Counted from the stretch's first letter, positions 7,764-13,748 are shown. The stretch: 13,748 nucleotides of DNA from Thermomicrobiaceae bacterium (GCA_007122555.1 SKTL01000293.1:1-13748), one strand, 5' to 3'. Numbers and translations: made by a program. Notes: generated from the sequence alone by a model not told the origin.

Positions 7764-8272
7764 CGCTTAACTTCACCCAACGTGTATCGAGAAGTATCCG
7801 CTTTCTCAGACTCCGCCGCGCCGACGCCCATCACCGCATCCGAAATACGTTCAAAGAACGATTGCGGTTCGCGTTCATCCGGTTGCGGAATCGTCAGATT
7901 TCGCTGGGCCGGCTCCTGGATTTCAATGAACTCGTAGTTGCTCATGGGCGTCATGCCGAGCCTCGTCAGCGCAACCTCTTCAACGGTCTGCAACGACTCA
8001 TAGCGAGCCAGCTCATATTCCAGTTCGGAGATCTCCAGTGTCAGCGCATCCCGCTGGGTCTGCAGGCGGCTGAGGTCATATCCCAGCTGAGCAACCTCGC
8101 TGGTCTGGATCAGATAGAGAATGCCGATCACCGTGAGCGCGATGGCCGCAATCGCCACCATCGTGGCGCCGTTCATCACGAGATACGGACGCCGCTGTCC
8201 TGGAGCTTGCGGTTGGCCCCTTCCGGAGGCTCGTTGCTCGGCTGGCCGTTGTCCATGTGTCAGCGTGCTCAT
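7760..8272 (-). CDS. ftsL: FtsL-type cell division protein (bitopic, coiled coil)
   Basis: This 170-residue protein has the architecture and position of FtsL, the bitopic divisome protein that scaffolds and activates FtsW-FtsI. A basic cytoplasmic N-terminus (1-33, Pro/Arg/Gln-rich) is followed by one transmembrane helix (about 34-56, ending IGILYLIQT). A heptad-like coiled-coil stretch (57-95, SEVAQLGYDLSRLQTQRD onward) leads to the RLGMTPM motif (104-110) typical of the FtsL/DivIC family. After it comes a C-terminal extension of about 60 acidic and polar residues, longer than in E. coli FtsL (121 residues in total). It sits between rsmH (TGATG, 1-nt overlap) and the PBP gene (ATGA, 4-nt overlap). 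Sequence identity in this family is low, so the call leans on topology and synteny. A DivIC/FtsB-like protein is the alternative. Confidence 0.85.
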   Translation of the reverse strand: MSTLTHGQRPAEQRASGRGQPQAPGQRRPYLVMNGATMVAIAAIALTVIGILYLIQTSEVAQLGYDLSRLQTQRDALTLEISELEYELARYESLQTVEEVALTRLGMTPMSNYEFIEIQEPAQRNLTIPQPDEREPQSFFERISDAVMGVGAAESEKADTSRYTLGEVKR

Positions 8273-9249
8273 CAGATACGCTCCGCCACTCTGAGTCGAG
8301 CGCTTCGACTTCGCGGATTTGATCGCTGTTCTTCATCCGTCGGCGACACCGGGCGTCGTGTAATGATTCGAAGGCTTGACTTGTGGTCACAGTTACAGAC
8401 AGGAAAATCGGGCGGGCAAACGCAATCTCGCGCCTCTCGCTGGAAGAACTGCTTGACGATTCGATCTTCGAGCGAATGAAACGAGATCACCGCCAGCCGC
8501 CCTCCTGGCGCGAGCAGATCCCGCGCGGCGACCAGGCCCGTTCTCAACACGTCGAGTTCCTGGTTGACCGCAATCCGCAAGGCCTGAAACGTCTTTGTCG
8601 CCGGATGAATCCGGGCTCCACGTCTCCCGCCAACCGCGGCCTGAACGATCTCCGCAAGCTCGGCGTTGGTGCTGATTGGAGACTCAACACGACGATCGGC
8701 GATGACCCGTGCGACTCTGCGCGATCGCCGCTCTTCACCGAACTGATAGATCACGTCGGCGATTTGCTCCGGCGGCCATTCGTTCACGATCTCCCAGGCA
8801 GTCGGCCCTTCGGCATCCGGATCGAGCCGCATGTCGAGCCGGACATCCGCATGCATCGAGAAACCGCGTTCGTGCTGGTCGAACTGAAATGACGACAGGC
8901 CGAGGTCGAACAGTATCCCATTTACCTGATCGAATTCGTGATCCGCAGCGACATCAGCCAGACGGGCGAAATTCGCCTGAACGATGGTCAGGCGTTCTTT
9001 GAAATCGCGCACGAGTCCGCTCGACCGCTCAATGGCGGCCGGATCGGCGTCAAGCGCCAGCAGCGTTCCGTCTGGAGCCGACGCATCGAGAATCGCACGA
9101 GAGTGTCCGCCTCCGCCAAACGTGGCGTCTATGTACCTGCCTCCCGGCTTAATCGCCAGCAAGTCGATCGTTTCATTGAGCATGACCGGAACGTGACCTG
9201 AGTTGAACACGCCCGTTTCCGGCCCTCCTCGTGTCACGACAACACCCAC
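8272..9249 (-). CDS. rsmH: 16S rRNA (cytosine(1402)-N(4))-methyltransferase RsmH (MraW)
   Basis: RsmH methylates N4 of C1402 in the decoding centre of 16S rRNA using SAM. The 325-residue product shows HVPVMLNETIDLL (19-31), the SAM-binding YIDATFGGGGHSRAIL (39-54), GILFDLGLSSFQFD (111-124), RGFSMHADVRLDMRLD (128-143), RIHPATKTFQALRIAVNQEL (213-232) and VISFHSLEDRIVKQFF (254-269). It ends with the Cys cluster CVCPPDFPVCNC (276-287) and the conserved basic C-terminus [15 protein letters not shown]. The GTG at 9249 directly abuts the mraZ stop TAG, with GGAG 9 nt upstream inside mraZ. In-frame GTG codons 5 and 14 are possible alternative starts, so the first 15 or so residues are uncertain. The gene is second in the dcw operon. 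Confidence 0.96.
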   Translation of the reverse strand: MGVVVTRGGPETGVFNSGHVPVMLNETIDLLAIKPGGRYIDATFGGGGHSRAILDASAPDGTLLALDADPAAIERSSGLVRDFKERLTIVQANFARLADVAADHEFDQVNGILFDLGLSSFQFDQHERGFSMHADVRLDMRLDPDAEGPTAWEIVNEWPPEQIADVIYQFGEERRSRRVARVIADRRVESPISTNAELAEIVQAAVGGRRGARIHPATKTFQALRIAVNQELDVLRTGLVAARDLLAPGGRLAVISFHSLEDRIVKQFFQREARDCVCPPDFPVCNCDHKSSLRIITRRPVSPTDEEQRSNPRSRSARLRVAERI

Positions 9250-9678
9250 CTAAATGAACTCCGCAAGTCGTTCAGCGATACTCGATCCCTCTTCGTCCAT
9301 CACCTGCGATTGCGTGCGCCAGCGATCCGGATTCCAGATCTCGATGTATGAATGGACGCCGACAACAACCGCTTCCCGATCGACCAGGGCGTATTCCCGC
9401 AGATCCGACGGGAGAAGAATCCGACCTTGCCGGTCGACCTCGAGGTACGCCGCCTCGGCGAAGACCATCCGTCGAAAATTCCGCGCATCCGGATCACTGA
9501 TCGACAGAGACGAGACCTTCTCGGCTAGCGGCGTCCAGGTTTCCATCGGATAGAGCGAAAGGCAACGATCTATGCCACGGGTGATCACGATCTCGGTTCC
9601 CAGCGCATCCCGGAATCTGGCCGGAATAGCCAGCCGTCCTTTGGCATCCACGTTGTGGGAGTACCGTCCGAGAAACAC
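9250..9678 (-). CDS. mraZ: Transcriptional regulator MraZ (SpoVT/AbrB-type)
   Basis: MraZ is a ring-forming DNA-binding protein that represses its own dcw promoter in E. coli and other bacteria by binding short direct repeats. The 142-residue product is the usual length and contains the two tandem SpoVT-AbrB half-domains, recognisable by DAKGRLAIPARFRD (11-24) and DRQGRILLPSDLREYA (82-97). The start is GTG at 9678, fixed by the conserved N-terminus MFLGRYSHNVD. A GAAGGA sequence lies upstream but about 13 nt from the start, so initiation may be weak. It is the first gene of the dcw operon, and the repeat array at 9781-9832 in front of it is its likely operator. The rsmH start follows its stop codon immediately. 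Confidence 0.96.
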   Translation of the reverse strand: MFLGRYSHNVDAKGRLAIPARFRDALGTEIVITRGIDRCLSLYPMETWTPLAEKVSSLSISDPDARNFRRMVFAEAAYLEVDRQGRILLPSDLREYALVDREAVVVGVHSYIEIWNPDRWRTQSQVMDEEGSSIAERLAEFI

Positions 9679-9707
9679 GCTGGTTATCCAATTCCTTCGT
9701 CAAGAGA

Positions 9708-9728
9708 CGCGAAATCCGCCGTTTCGCG
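9708..9728 (-). other. Perfect hairpin in the mraZ leader
   Basis: On the minus strand CGCGAAA, a 7-nt loop (CGGCGGA) and TTTCGCG form a perfect 7-bp stem in the putative 5' untranslated region of mraZ, about 30-50 nt upstream of the GTG start. It is followed by a pyrimidine-rich TCTCTT and then by GAAGGA. It could protect the mRNA end or modulate translation. No T tract follows, so it is not a convincing terminator. Function is inferred only. Confidence 0.4.
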
Positions 9729-9780
9729 GACTGACGCCCCGTTCGACGGCGATCGATGCTGTGAACTGATTGGCGGGGAA

Positions 9781-9832
9781 GCTTATCCACAGTCAGCCCC
9801 ACTTGTCCCCACCTATCCCCACTGTTATCCAC
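9781..9832 (-). promoter_or_regulatory. MraZ operator: five GTGG direct repeats
   Basis: Read on the minus strand from 9832, four contiguous 10-bp units appear: GTGGATAACA, GTGGGGATAG, GTGGGGACAA and GTGGGGCTGA. A fifth unit, GTGGATAAGC (9790-9781), follows after 2 extra bases. MraZ is known to bind direct TGGG/GTGG-type repeats of about 10-bp period in front of mraZ in several bacteria, and this array begins at the first base after the -10 hexamer. Bound MraZ would cover the transcription start and initial transcribed region, which fits autorepression of the operon. The repeat pattern is seen directly; MraZ binding is inferred. Confidence 0.85.
9783..9791 (+). promoter_or_regulatory. Perfect DnaA-box match (distal end of the MraZ array)
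   Basis: TTATCCACA on the plus strand is identical to the high-affinity DnaA box consensus. It coincides with the last GTGG unit of the MraZ repeat array and lies in the transcribed leader of mraZ. DnaA binding is inferred from the match alone; the overlap with GTGGATAA of the repeat means it could be an MraZ half-site that merely resembles a DnaA box. Confidence 0.5.
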
Positions 9833-9833
9833 A
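9825..9833 (+). promoter_or_regulatory. Perfect DnaA-box match (overlaps promoter -10 edge)
   Basis: A second TTATCCACA lies exactly 42 bp from the first, about four helical turns, so both face the same side of the DNA. It covers the first MraZ repeat and the last base of the -10 hexamer, so DnaA bound here would occlude RNA polymerase. The match is direct; the regulatory role is inferred. Confidence 0.5.
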
Positions 9834-9860
9834 TTATACATACGTACACTGCCTTCGCAA
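9833..9860 (-). promoter_or_regulatory. Housekeeping-sigma promoter of the mraZ-dcw operon
   Basis: On the minus strand a perfect -10 hexamer TATAAT (9838-9833) is preceded at 16-bp spacing by TTGCGA (9860-9855), a 4/6 match to the -35 consensus. Transcription would start near 9826, giving a leader of about 150 nt before the mraZ GTG. The MraZ-type repeats start immediately downstream. No competing promoter of similar quality is seen in the gap. Confidence 0.75.
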
Positions 9861-9894
9861 TGCAGTTATGTCCAGTCCAATGGTAGTTCGTTCA

Positions 9895-9906
9895 GAACGT
9901 ACGTTC
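9895..9906. promoter_or_regulatory. LexA-type palindrome (GAAC-N4-GTTC)
   Basis: GAACGTACGTTC is a perfect 12-bp palindrome and matches the Gram-positive SOS box core GAAC-RNRY-GTTC at every specified position. It lies about 35 bp upstream of the mraZ -35 element. Additional GTTC half-sites at 9886-9889 and 9890-9893 abut it. The sequence match is direct. That LexA binds here, or that the site acts on the downstream dcw promoter, is inference; an unrelated palindromic operator is possible. Confidence 0.45.
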
Positions 9907-9937
9907 ACATTTTTCGCATTCTTCCCGGCACCATGGG

Positions 9938-9965
9938 AAAACGCCGGAACGAATTCGCTCCGGCG
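9938..9965 (-). terminator. Rho-independent terminator of the carboxylase operon
   Basis: On the minus strand CGCCGGA (9965-9959) and TCCGGCG (9948-9942) form a 7-bp GC-rich stem around a 10-nt loop, followed by TTTTCCC. It lies about 40 nt beyond the TAA of the biotin carboxylase gene and upstream of the mraZ promoter, so it would insulate the dcw operon from read-through. The T run is short, so termination may be partial. Confidence 0.65.
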
Positions 9966-10005
9966 TGTCGCAGAATCAATGTGGGGAATTGTGGCGGGTC
10001 TTTGC

Positions 10006-11766
10006 TTAGTCGTCAGCGCCAGGCTCGCCGCTTTCGATGATTGCGATGAGGCCGCCCGACTCGATCGTCTCGCCGGCTTTCACCTGGAGCTGGGTTACTG
10101 TCCCATCCCGGCCGGCGCTGATCTCGTTTTCCATCTTCATCGCTTCGACGACACAGATAACGTCACCGGCACGAACGGTCGACCCCTGCTCCACCGCAAC
10201 AGACAGAACCGTTCCCTGAATGGGACTGACGATTGATTCACTCCCATCAGGCGCGATCGTTCCAGCTCCTCGCGATTCGCTCAATTTGGGCGGGCGCTTG
10301 TTTGGCGCCGCTGCGCGATAGACGCGCACCTCGAATCGGCGCCCATTAACCTCCACCGGCACCAGGTCGCTCTCGTTCGATTCCGGATTTCCGGAAAGAG
10401 CTGAGACAGCCGGTTCGTCCGCTGCGTCGACCTCCAGCAGGTCTGGGTAATGCTCCAGGAACCGGGTATCGTAGTCGCCCCGTTGAAACACCGGATGCGC
10501 CATCACCGCCCGGTGGAACGATGTGGTCGCAGCAATGCCATAGATCCGAAGCTCATGGAGCGCTCGCTGCATTCGTCGGATCGCCTGGTCGCGATCACTC
10601 CCCCACACAACCAGCTTCCCGAGAAGCGAATCGTATTGCGGCGACACAGCGGATCCGCGCTCAATGACCCCATCCAGCCGCACTCCCGGGCCTGTCGGAA
10701 TCGTGCAGTCGGCGATCGTTCCAGAAACCGGCTGAAATCCGGCCGCCGCGTCTTCGGCGTTGATCCGGCATTCGATCGCATGGCCGTGCCGCCACTTCCC
10801 GAGACTCGGATGAATCCGCTCCCCGGCGGCGATCCGTATCTGCTCGACGACCAGATCAACCCCGGTGATCAGTTCGGTGACCGGATGTTCTACCTGAATC
10901 CGCGTGTTCATCTCAAGGAAGAAGAACTCATCCCCTTGCACCAGAAACTCGACCGTGCCGGCGGAAACGTAATCGACCGCGCGGGCAAGCTCGATCGCGG
11001 CCGATTCCATCCGTGATCGCATCCGATCGTCGAGCAGCGGTGACGGCGCTTCTTCGATTAGCTTCTGATGACGGCGCTGGACGGAGCAATCCCGCTCGCC
11101 GAGCGCGATAACCGATCCGTGATGATCCGCGAGAATCTGAATCTCGACGTGTCGCGGCGATTCGAGATAGCGCTCGATGAAGACGCGGCTGTCACCGAAA
11201 TACCGTTCCGCCTCTCCCGTGGCGCCGGACAGCGCGTCCGCCAGGCCGCCTTCGTCCTGCGCCACCCGGAATCCTCGTCCGCCGCCACCGGCAGCCGCCT
11301 TCAGCGCCACGGGATAGCCGATCTCATTGGCGATCGCGGCAACGCTGTCCGCTTCAACAGCGTCATCGCTTCCGGGGACCATCGGGACGTTAGCCGAACG
11401 GGCCAGCTCCCGGGCCCGGATCTTGTCGCCCATTGCTGAGATCGCTTCCGGACCGGGACCGATGAATGTCATTCCGGCATCTGCGCACCGGCTGGCAAAC
11501 CCGGCATTCTCGGCCAGAAACCCGTACCCCGGGTGGACCGCATCCGCGCCAGCCTGCGAAGCGACGGTCAGGATAGCGTCGATATCGAGGTACGGGATCG
11601 GCGCATCAGAATCGAGTCGGTACGCTTCATCAGCGTAGCGAACGTGCGGGGCAGACTGTTCGCCATCGGAATAGACTGCGACCGACAGGACCTCCAGATC
11701 CCGACAGGCCCGCATGAGCCGCAACGCAATTTCGCCTCGATTGGCGACCAGTACCTTGCCAAACAC
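10006..11766 (-). CDS. Acyl-CoA (propionyl/acetyl-CoA) carboxylase alpha subunit: biotin carboxylase fused to BCCP
   Basis: This subunit carboxylates its own biotin using ATP and bicarbonate and passes the carboxyl group to the carboxyltransferase encoded upstream. The 586-residue protein begins with the biotin carboxylase N-domain (KVLVANRGEIALRLMRAC, 4-21; HPGYGFLAEN, 78-87). It continues with the ATP-grasp domain, with glycine loop KAAAGGGGRGF (156-166), RDCSVQRRHQKLIEEAPSP (225-243) and the active-site EMNTRIQVEHPVTE (285-298). The C-domain includes ECRINAED (332-339). A linker of about 70 residues, including VPVEVNGRRFEVRVY (469-483), leads to a C-terminal biotinyl domain with EAMKMEN, predicting biotinylation at Lys544. 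The GTG start has GGAG 10 nt upstream, 26 nt after the epsilon-like gene. The length matches actinobacterial AccA-type subunits. Pyruvate carboxylase is excluded by its length. Confidence 0.95.
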   Translation of the reverse strand: MFGKVLVANRGEIALRLMRACRDLEVLSVAVYSDGEQSAPHVRYADEAYRLDSDAPIPYLDIDAILTVASQAGADAVHPGYGFLAENAGFASRCADAGMTFIGPGPEAISAMGDKIRARELARSANVPMVPGSDDAVEADSVAAIANEIGYPVALKAAAGGGGRGFRVAQDEGGLADALSGATGEAERYFGDSRVFIERYLESPRHVEIQILADHHGSVIALGERDCSVQRRHQKLIEEAPSPLLDDRMRSRMESAAIELARAVDYVSAGTVEFLVQGDEFFFLEMNTRIQVEHPVTELITGVDLVVEQIRIAAGERIHPSLGKWRHGHAIECRINAEDAAAGFQPVSGTIADCTIPTGPGVRLDGVIERGSAVSPQYDSLLGKLVVWGSDRDQAIRRMQRALHELRIYGIAATTSFHRAVMAHPVFQRGDYDTRFLEHYPDLLEVDAADEPAVSALSGNPESNESDLVPVEVNGRRFEVRVYRAAAPNKRPPKLSESRGAGTIAPDGSESIVSPIQGTVLSVAVEQGSTVRAGDVICVVEAMKMENEISAGRDGTVTQLQVKAGETIESGGLIAIIESGEPGADD

Positions 11767-11792
11767 CGTGTTCTCGCTCCATCCCGATTATC

Positions 11793-12032
11793 CTAGCCTC
11801 GTGGAAACGCCCAGCTCTGCACCTGATACGGCCAGTTCCGCGCACGCATTCCTTCATCTCGTGCGCGTACGTCCCAGCCTGATCCGGCGGGTTCAGAGTC
11901 AGGCGATTGATGAGATTCGTCATACAGCATTTGCAGCGCGTTCATGATCGCCAGCAGCTCCTCGTCGGAAGGCTCCGGCGAAATCGATAGCCTGAGAACG
12001 ACCTGCTCGTCAGTTGATCGTTGGCTGCTCAT
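11793..12032 (-). CDS. Acyl-CoA carboxylase epsilon-like small subunit
   Basis: This 79-residue protein is encoded between the carboxyltransferase and biotin carboxylase genes. It resembles the acyl-CoA carboxylase epsilon family, which in actinobacteria bridges or stimulates the alpha-beta complex. Features that fit are a hydrophobic strand near the N-terminus ([11 protein letters not shown], 11-21), the [16 protein letters not shown] helix (21-36) like the PTDEELAAL motif of epsilon subunits, an acidic/polar linker, and a C-terminal [13 protein letters not shown] (51-63) with further Trp at 67 and 74. Its ATG overlaps the carboxyltransferase stop (ATGA), so it is co-translated with it. Epsilon subunits are short and poorly conserved, so the family call is by pattern and context, not by strong identity. 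Confidence 0.7.
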   Translation of the reverse strand: MSSQRSTDEQVVLRLSISPEPSDEELLAIMNALQMLYDESHQSPDSEPAGSGWDVRARDEGMRARNWPYQVQSWAFPRG

Positions 12033-13582
12033 AGCGGGATATTTCCGTGTTTGCGCTGCGGGGCGTCAACTCGCTTTGAACGCGCCGTTTTCAAGGCGTT
12101 GATCAACCACGGTCGCGTTCGGCTCGGCTGAATGACGCTGTCAACATACCCGCGCGCCGCAACCTGGTACGGGTTGGCGAACTCCCGCTCGTACTCGGCC
12201 ACCAGTTCCTTGCGCCGCTGTTCCGGATCATCGGCTTCTGCGATCTCCCGCCGGTTGATCAATCCGACCGCCGCGTCCGGCCCCATGACCGCCACCTCGG
12301 CGGTGGGCCAGGCGACGCTGAAATCAGAGCGCAAGGCTTTCGAGCACATCACCACATACGCCCCGCCATACGCTTTGCGAGTGATGACCGTCACCTTCGG
12401 CACTGTCGCCTCGCAGTAGGCGTAGAGGAGCTTCGAGCCATGCCGAATGATGCCGCCATATTCCTGACTGGTTCCCGGAAGGAACCCGGGAACATCGACG
12501 AACGTCACCAGCGGGATGTTGAACGCGTCACAGAATCGAACGAATCTCGCCGCCTTGCTCGAGGCGTCAATATCGAGCGTGCCGGCAAGCACTTTTGGCT
12601 GATTTGCGACTATTCCGACCGCGTGGCCATCAAGTCTGGCGAATCCAGTAACGATATTCCGGGCCCAGAGCGGCTGGATTTCGAAGAAATCGCCTTCATC
12701 GACGATCAGTCGGACTGCATCGAGGATGTCATACGGCCTGGTCGAGTCAGCCGGAACCAGGGAATCCAGCGCCGGATCCTCGCGATCCGGAGAGTCCTCG
12801 GGCTCGTACCGGGGCGCTGATTCCAGATTGTTCGATGGCATATGGCTCAGCAACACCCGCACATTCTGAAACAGATCCTCTTCATCCTCGGCGGCGATGT
12901 GCGCGACGCCGCTGACGCCGGTATGCGTTTCGGCTCCTCCGAGTTCCTCGTGAGTGACATTCTCCCCGGTAACGGTCTTGATCACATCCGGTCCGGTGAT
13001 AAACATCTGAGAGACGCCTTTGACCATCAGGATGAAATCGGTCATTGCCGGTGAGTAGACGGCCCCGCCCGCGCAGGGGCCCGCGATGACCGAGATCTGT
13101 GGCACAACGCCGGACGCCAGGACATTGCGATAGAAGACTTCACCGTATCCAGCCAGTCCTTCCACGCCTTCCTGGATTCGCGCTCCGGCGGAGTCGTTGA
13201 TCCCGATCACCGGACAGCCGACCTTGAGCGCCAGGTCCATGACTTTGACCATCTTTTCGGCGAAGGCCTCACCCAGACTTCCGCCGAACACCGAGAAATC
13301 CTGCGAGAAGACCGCTACCGTCCGGCCGTCGATCGTCCCGTGACCCGTAACAACGCCGTCGCCGTACGGGCGGGTTTTATCCATCCCGAACAGTGTCGAG
13401 CGATGCTGGACGAAGGCGTCGAGTTCGACGAATGAACCGGGATCGAGCAATTGTTCGACCCGCTCGCGGGCTGTCAATTTCCCCCGAGCATGCTGGCGCT
13501 CGGCGGCGTTTAACTCCTGCGCAGCGATCTGCTCATGCACCGCGTCAAGTCGTTGCCGTTTGATATCTGGATCGATCGTCAT
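12029..13582 (-). CDS. Acyl-CoA carboxylase carboxyltransferase (beta) subunit, propionyl-CoA carboxylase type
   Basis: This subunit transfers the carboxyl group from biotin to an acyl-CoA, propionyl-CoA giving methylmalonyl-CoA. The 517-residue protein has the two crotonase-like halves of the PccB/MmdA/AccD5 family. N-half motifs are [19 protein letters not shown] (33-51), [14 protein letters not shown] (92-105), [16 protein letters not shown] (128-143) and the oxyanion-hole [17 protein letters not shown] (167-183). C-half motifs are [20 protein letters not shown] (325-344), [20 protein letters not shown] (361-380) and [16 protein letters not shown] (402-417). Within YGGAY-x-VM the variable residue is Val410, where propionyl-specific enzymes usually have Asp. 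The ATG at 13582 follows the mutase gene by 42 nt. Its neighbours make a methylmalonyl-CoA pathway role likely. Methylmalonyl-CoA decarboxylase alpha is less likely given the adjacent biotin carboxylase. Confidence 0.95.
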   Translation of the reverse strand: MTIDPDIKRQRLDAVHEQIAAQELNAAERQHARGKLTARERVEQLLDPGSFVELDAFVQHRSTLFGMDKTRPYGDGVVTGHGTIDGRTVAVFSQDFSVFGGSLGEAFAEKMVKVMDLALKVGCPVIGINDSAGARIQEGVEGLAGYGEVFYRNVLASGVVPQISVIAGPCAGGAVYSPAMTDFILMVKGVSQMFITGPDVIKTVTGENVTHEELGGAETHTGVSGVAHIAAEDEEDLFQNVRVLLSHMPSNNLESAPRYEPEDSPDREDPALDSLVPADSTRPYDILDAVRLIVDEGDFFEIQPLWARNIVTGFARLDGHAVGIVANQPKVLAGTLDIDASSKAARFVRFCDAFNIPLVTFVDVPGFLPGTSQEYGGIIRHGSKLLYAYCEATVPKVTVITRKAYGGAYVVMCSKALRSDFSVAWPTAEVAVMGPDAAVGLINRREIAEADDPEQRRKELVAEYEREFANPYQVAARGYVDSVIQPSRTRPWLINALKTARSKRVDAPQRKHGNIPL

Positions 13583-13624
13583 TCAACCCCGTTCCCTGAG
13601 CCCCGAAGGCGTCTCGCTATCGCG

Positions 13625-13748
13625 CTATGCCGTCGGCCGGTATCTCCCCCAGATCTCCCGAAGCCGGCCGCAAATGTCGCCGATCGTGGCGCCAGCCATC
13701 AACGCGTCTTTCATCACCGGCAGCAGGTTCTCATCACTCCGGGCAGCC
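13625..13748 (-). CDS. Methylmalonyl-CoA mutase large (catalytic) subunit, C-terminal end only
   Basis: Reverse translation of the right edge gives 40 residues ending at TAG (13627-13625). It begins AARSDENLLPVMKDAL and ends ATIGDICGRLREIWGRYRPT plus a final Ala. This matches the C-terminal end of the catalytic barrel domain of methylmalonyl-CoA mutases, which typically reads ENLMPPI...ATVGEICDVLREVFGEY. The enzyme converts methylmalonyl-CoA to succinyl-CoA. The protein stops where the barrel domain ends, so the B12-binding domain must be a separate polypeptide, as in the split mutases of archaea and several bacterial phyla. The gene lies 42 nt upstream of the carboxyltransferase and is probably in the same operon. 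The 5' part is outside the window. Other B12-dependent acyl-CoA mutases (for example isobutyryl- or ethylmalonyl-CoA) share this ending. Confidence 0.85.
   Translation of the reverse strand, partial: AARSDENLLPVMKDALMAGATIGDICGRLREIWGRYRPTA

Noticed and set aside
8410..8450. Cys cluster near the RsmH C-terminus as a possible novel metal site
   Set aside because: C-x-C-P-x5-C-x-C patterns are common in RsmH proteins, so this is ordinary for the family.
9922..9939. TTCCC...GGGAA inverted repeat beside the carboxylase terminator
   Set aside because: Only a 5-bp stem with an 8-nt loop and it shares bases with the stronger hairpin's T run; no independent evidence of function.
9679..10005. Possible chromosomal replication origin, because of two perfect DnaA boxes
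   Set aside because: Only two perfect boxes and one weak one are present, there is no AT-rich unwinding region and no dnaA, dnaN or gidA neighbour. A regulatory role at the mraZ promoter fits better.
1..13748. Mobile elements, CRISPR, tRNA/rRNA or defence genes
   Set aside because: Nearly all of the window is occupied by conserved housekeeping genes on one strand, and I saw no transposase, integrase, spaced repeats or RNA gene signatures.

Overview
Nine of the twelve protein genes here form the 5' two thirds of a dcw (division and cell wall) cluster. The other three, together with a terminator between the two groups, belong to a propionyl-CoA/acyl-CoA carboxylase and methylmalonyl-CoA mutase locus. 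Every gene I support lies on the minus strand, so transcription runs from position 13748 towards 1. The DNA is moderately GC-rich and uses many GTG and TTG starts. The lineage cannot be fixed from this window. A stand-alone mutase large subunit, a fused biotin carboxylase-BCCP, a Gram-positive-type LexA-like palindrome and a dcw cluster without murE or murG fit a Chloroflexota (Thermomicrobia-like) bacterium best. An actinobacterium is the main alternative, because an epsilon-like carboxylase subunit is present.

Layout in transcription order. Positions 13748-13625 hold the C-terminal end of a methylmalonyl-CoA mutase large subunit. Next come an acyl-CoA carboxylase carboxyltransferase (13582-12029), a small epsilon-like subunit overlapping it by 4 nt (12032-11793), and the biotin carboxylase/BCCP subunit (11766-10006). 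Together these would carboxylate propionyl-CoA (and perhaps acetyl-CoA) and isomerise methylmalonyl-CoA to succinyl-CoA. A GC-rich hairpin with a short T run (9965-9938) closes this unit.

The roughly 330-bp gap 9679-10005 is the most information-dense non-coding stretch. It holds the terminator, a perfect LexA-type palindrome (9895-9906), a sigma-70-type promoter (9860-9833), a five-copy GTGG repeat array with mostly 10-bp period (9832-9781) that looks like the MraZ operator, two perfect DnaA boxes forming the two outer ends of that array, and a leader hairpin (9708-9728).

The dcw genes follow: mraZ, rsmH (mraW), an ftsL-like gene, a class B PBP (ftsI), murF, mraY, murD, ftsW and a 3'-truncated murC running off the window at position 1. 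Junctions are very tight (several ATGA or TGATG overlaps), which implies one operon with translational coupling. MraZ is the repressor, RsmH methylates 16S rRNA, FtsL/FtsI/FtsW form the septal synthase module, and MurC/MurD/MurF/MraY build lipid I. The usual murE (between ftsI and murF) and murG (between ftsW and murC) are absent from their expected slots.

No mobile element, CRISPR array, tRNA or rRNA is visible. I did not find an undescribed multi-gene system. The most novel-looking signal is the mraZ control region, where MraZ-type repeats, DnaA boxes and a LexA-like site are stacked on a single promoter.
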